Assembly (NCBI RefSeq): GCF_900116425.1
Contig: NZ_FPAS01000001.1
Location: 496,001-560,000, forward strand
DNA: 64,000 nucleotides
Direction: 5' to 3'
DNA from: Lishizhenia tianjinensis
Lineage (GTDB): Bacteria > Bacteroidota > Bacteroidia > Flavobacteriales_D > Crocinitomicaceae
Both the position numbers and the translations under genes were made by a program. How positions within the stretch are numbered: the stretch's first letter is position 1; every line of letters starts with the position of its first letter. Under the pieces are notes generated by a model that was not told the origin of the DNA, made no database searches, and saw only the letters and a program-made list of their open reading frames with translations. Positions 62,131 through 64,000 of the stretch are shown one piece after another.

Positions 62131-62627
62131 TTAATAAATTATAATTATTTAAAACCGCCTTTACTCTTGAGAATAGTGGTGGTTGTAAGTCTAAGCGGTT
62201 TAAAGCTAGTTATTTTTTTGAAATTCTTTCGGTGCAAAGTTGGTTTTTCTTTGTTATCGGAGTGAGGTTATGACTTAAAAAGTACGCTTTATCTCGGTAT
62301 ATGGTAGTATATATGTAATGCGTTTATACCACCAATATTGGGGAATAAACTCAATTCAAGTTTTGATTATTTGTTCCTCATGAATAGAAGGGAGGTACAA
62401 ATAAATTAATGGAAATATTTGTCAAAATAAAGTTTATCTATCTTCAAAAAAGGCTGAATTTCCTAAGCAACAAAAAGCCGAAAACCTCCTCCAATTTTCT
62501 GATTTAATTAAAGATCATCAATGATGAAAAGTTCGATAAATGTTGCGTTGCAGGTCTGAAAGCTTAGGTAGGTAGAGTAGAGAGAAGCGATGATTTGGAG
62601 GTTCACACATCTTCATACTGTATAGTG
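62131..62627. other. AT-rich gap without an evident gene
   Basis: This 497-base stretch separates the cassette-like array from the dehydrogenase gene. I see no supportable coding region, tRNA, or strong terminator, only AT-rich sequence and short chance hairpins. Decayed sequence at the array boundary is possible. Confidence 0.5.
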
Positions 62628-63557
62628 TTAACTCTCCAAATATTTCTGGGGAATCAAAGCGATTAACTCTTGTATGGTGTGGTGAAATTTAGCAGCTTCT
62701 ATGGGATCGGGATGGTAATGGGTGCAGGGAATGACACCTTCTTTATTGATTTCACAATAGGTACTGAGATAGATGGAGGTGATGGATGGATCTTGCAAAT
62801 AAGACCTCGGGATAAGCGTACTTAAGGGGAGGTGTTGGACTTCTTCCGCTTTTAAGGCCGAGTACAATTGGTAAAGGATGTGACTCACCCCATAAATAGT
62901 TGCGCCTTGGGTTTGTTTGATCAAATTCGCAGCATTTTTCACCTCCTCCATACAGGCGTCTAGTTCATCTTCGGTTAGGAGTTTGTGGAGGTGTTTATCG
63001 TTGGCTTTAGAGAGTTGTTGACTCATAAAAATGGCACTACCATGTTCTCCCAAAAGCACACTGTTGATGTCGGCACCTATGGGCAAATGAGGTTTGAGAT
63101 AATGGTTCATGCGTATGCTATCCAAAAAAGTACCCGTTCCAAAAACTCGTTCTGGTGGAAGGGCAGTCAGTTTTTGAGTTACATAAGCAATAATGTCTAC
63201 AGGGTTGGCAACAACGATAATAAAAGGAATGGTGATGGGCGTATAATTAGAGAAAACTTCCTCTGTAATCGCTATACTGATTTCACTGGCATCTCTTCTT
63301 GTTTTTCCCGGCGGTACTATAGCTCCAGCCGTATGAATAATAAAATCAGAATGGTTCATTTTGTCCTGATCATTCAAGCTCCAAGTGTGTTGTGGATAAA
63401 GCTCCAAGGCGTGTTCTACATCTAGCAAAGTACCTCCAATTTTTTGAGATACTTCCATGATATTGAAATGAATAGGTTCTTTGGAATTCGCCATTATTAA
63501 AGCGGTCAAAGTTCTCCCTATGTTTCCAAAGCCAATGAGTGTAATCATCTGTTGCAT
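62628..63557 (-). CDS. Lactate/malate dehydrogenase-family protein
   Basis: A 309-residue 2-hydroxyacid NAD-dependent dehydrogenase of the LDH/MDH superfamily. The Rossmann loop is 'MITLIGFGNIGRTL', the substrate-binding Arg loop is PGKTRRDAS, the Asn/Pro segment is VVANPVDIIAYV, the Arg helix is 'GTGTFLDSIRMNHYLKP' and the catalytic His is in GEHGSA. All key residues are there, yet the sequence is clearly divergent (GEHGSAIF against the usual GEHGDS). A second start at Met4 is possible. Whether it reduces pyruvate, oxaloacetate or another keto acid is open. Confidence 0.85.
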   Translation of the reverse strand: MQQMITLIGFGNIGRTLTALIMANSKEPIHFNIMEVSQKIGGTLLDVEHALELYPQHTWSLNDQDKMNHSDFIIHTAGAIVPPGKTRRDASEISIAITEEVFSNYTPITIPFIIVVANPVDIIAYVTQKLTALPPERVFGTGTFLDSIRMNHYLKPHLPIGADINSVLLGEHGSAIFMSQQLSKANDKHLHKLLTEDELDACMEEVKNAANLIKQTQGATIYGVSHILYQLYSALKAEEVQHLPLSTLIPRSYLQDPSITSIYLSTYCEINKEGVIPCTHYHPDPIEAAKFHHTIQELIALIPQKYLES

Positions 63558-63773
63558 AATTTTTCCTTAGATCTACACTTAAAGATAAACTATTTGGAGC
63601 GGTCAAACATTGATAACTATCAAGAAAAGGGTTGAAGGATGGTTTTTAGGTGCAATTAATTGTATCGAAGTTAGGTAGTGGATAGGTCCTAATTTAAATT
63701 CAGTTGTTCACTTAGAATAATAATCACTATCTCTTAATTACTTTCTTTATTTTTGTCCTTCAATTTTAGTGAA

Positions 63774-64000
63774 ATGGAAAGTACAGCGTGTTATTGTGGA
63801 AGTAAAAAGAGTTTTGAGGAATGTTGCCAACCTTTGATAGAGTTTCAGCAAAAGGCAGAAACCGCTGAACAATTGATGCGCTCACGCTACACGGCTTTTG
63901 CCACTAAAACCGTGGATTACTTGGTGGAAACCCATCATCCTAAAACACGTGTGAATTTAGATATTCATGATTTGTTCTTGTTCTGTGGTCAGGCTAAGTT
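63774..64000 (+). CDS. SEC-C motif / YchJ-like protein, 5' part
   Basis: The first 75 codons of a YchJ-family protein. The opening 'TACYCGSKKSFEECCQPLI' is a SEC-C zinc-binding motif (CxCGSx...CC), followed by 'TAEQLMRSRYTAFATKTVDY', the standard YchJ continuation. The rest lies past the window end. Function unknown; the zinc-binding motif also occurs at the SecA C terminus. No signal peptide. Confidence 0.88.
   Translation, partial: MESTACYCGSKKSFEECCQPLIEFQQKAETAEQLMRSRYTAFATKTVDYLVETHHPKTRVNLDIHDLFLFCGQAK

Noticed and set aside
62985-63425. Open frame antisense to the LDH/MDH-family gene (about 146 codons)
   Set aside because: It overlaps the conserved catalytic region of the dehydrogenase and its own sequence looks random.

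Overview
This window is a chromosomal segment of a Flavobacteriales-type member of the Bacteroidota. The supporting signs are the gene set (GH92 mannosidase, SpoIID-like protein, SUI1-family protein, ClpC, a gyrA-TPR pair, many small Sec lipoproteins), AT-rich coding, weak or absent Shine-Dalgarno sequences, and promoters of the TAnnTTTG type. I cannot name a genus; Crocinitomicaceae or Cryomorphaceae would fit but is only a guess. No rRNA or tRNA gene, CRISPR array, transposase or prophage was seen.

Layout. 1-584 is the 5' part of dnaA (minus). 960-7853 is a plus-strand run: thioesterase, arginase-family enzyme, membrane patatin, DUF389 protein, a small outer-membrane-type protein with a 10-G tract, a phosphodiesterase-like lipoprotein and a SUI1 protein. 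7891-15456 is a minus-strand run: FKBP and TraB/GumN lipoproteins, methyltransferase, pRiA4b-ORF3-like protein, CCA-adding enzyme, secreted protein and clpC. clpC is divergent from gyrA and its TPR partner (15688-19363). 19490-31180 holds an MBL hydrolase, a transaldolase-like enzyme, the (p)ppGpp enzyme, a Crp-type regulator with a nitroreductase, and a minus-strand cluster (fahA, glyA, epimerase, NlpC/P60, DinB). 31343-38567 is a plus-strand housekeeping block with surE, lpxB, a SpoIID protein, a CDF exporter and a soluble histidine kinase.

41058-44123 is the most interesting metabolic locus: a lipoprotein, an unusual ribulose-phosphate-3-epimerase-like barrel fused to a CBS pair, a DAHP-synthase-like enzyme and a KdsC-like phosphatase, tightly packed. 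The set parallels the KDO pathway (KdsD with CBS domains, KdsA, KdsC), but the first two enzymes belong to different families. 44397-52572 (minus) carries cysteine desulfurase, glmM, ribH, a TPR protein, and a GH92 mannosidase with ROK kinase and HD hydrolase. 52787-54576 is rpsP-rimM-trmN6.

55132-56382 has two tandem paralogous outer-membrane-type proteins, followed by ndk. From about 57 kb the character changes: AT-rich imperfect repeats flank a structured GC-richer element, and then come seven mostly exported orphan genes on the minus strand. Four imperfect palindromes of shared architecture (outer TAAC/GTTA-like core, 7-nt and 5-nt unpaired spacers, 9-bp inner arms) separate several of them. 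These look like integron attC recombination sites, so 58.9-62.1 kb is best read as an integrase-less gene-cassette array. The window ends with a lactate/malate-dehydrogenase-family gene and the start of a SEC-C motif gene.
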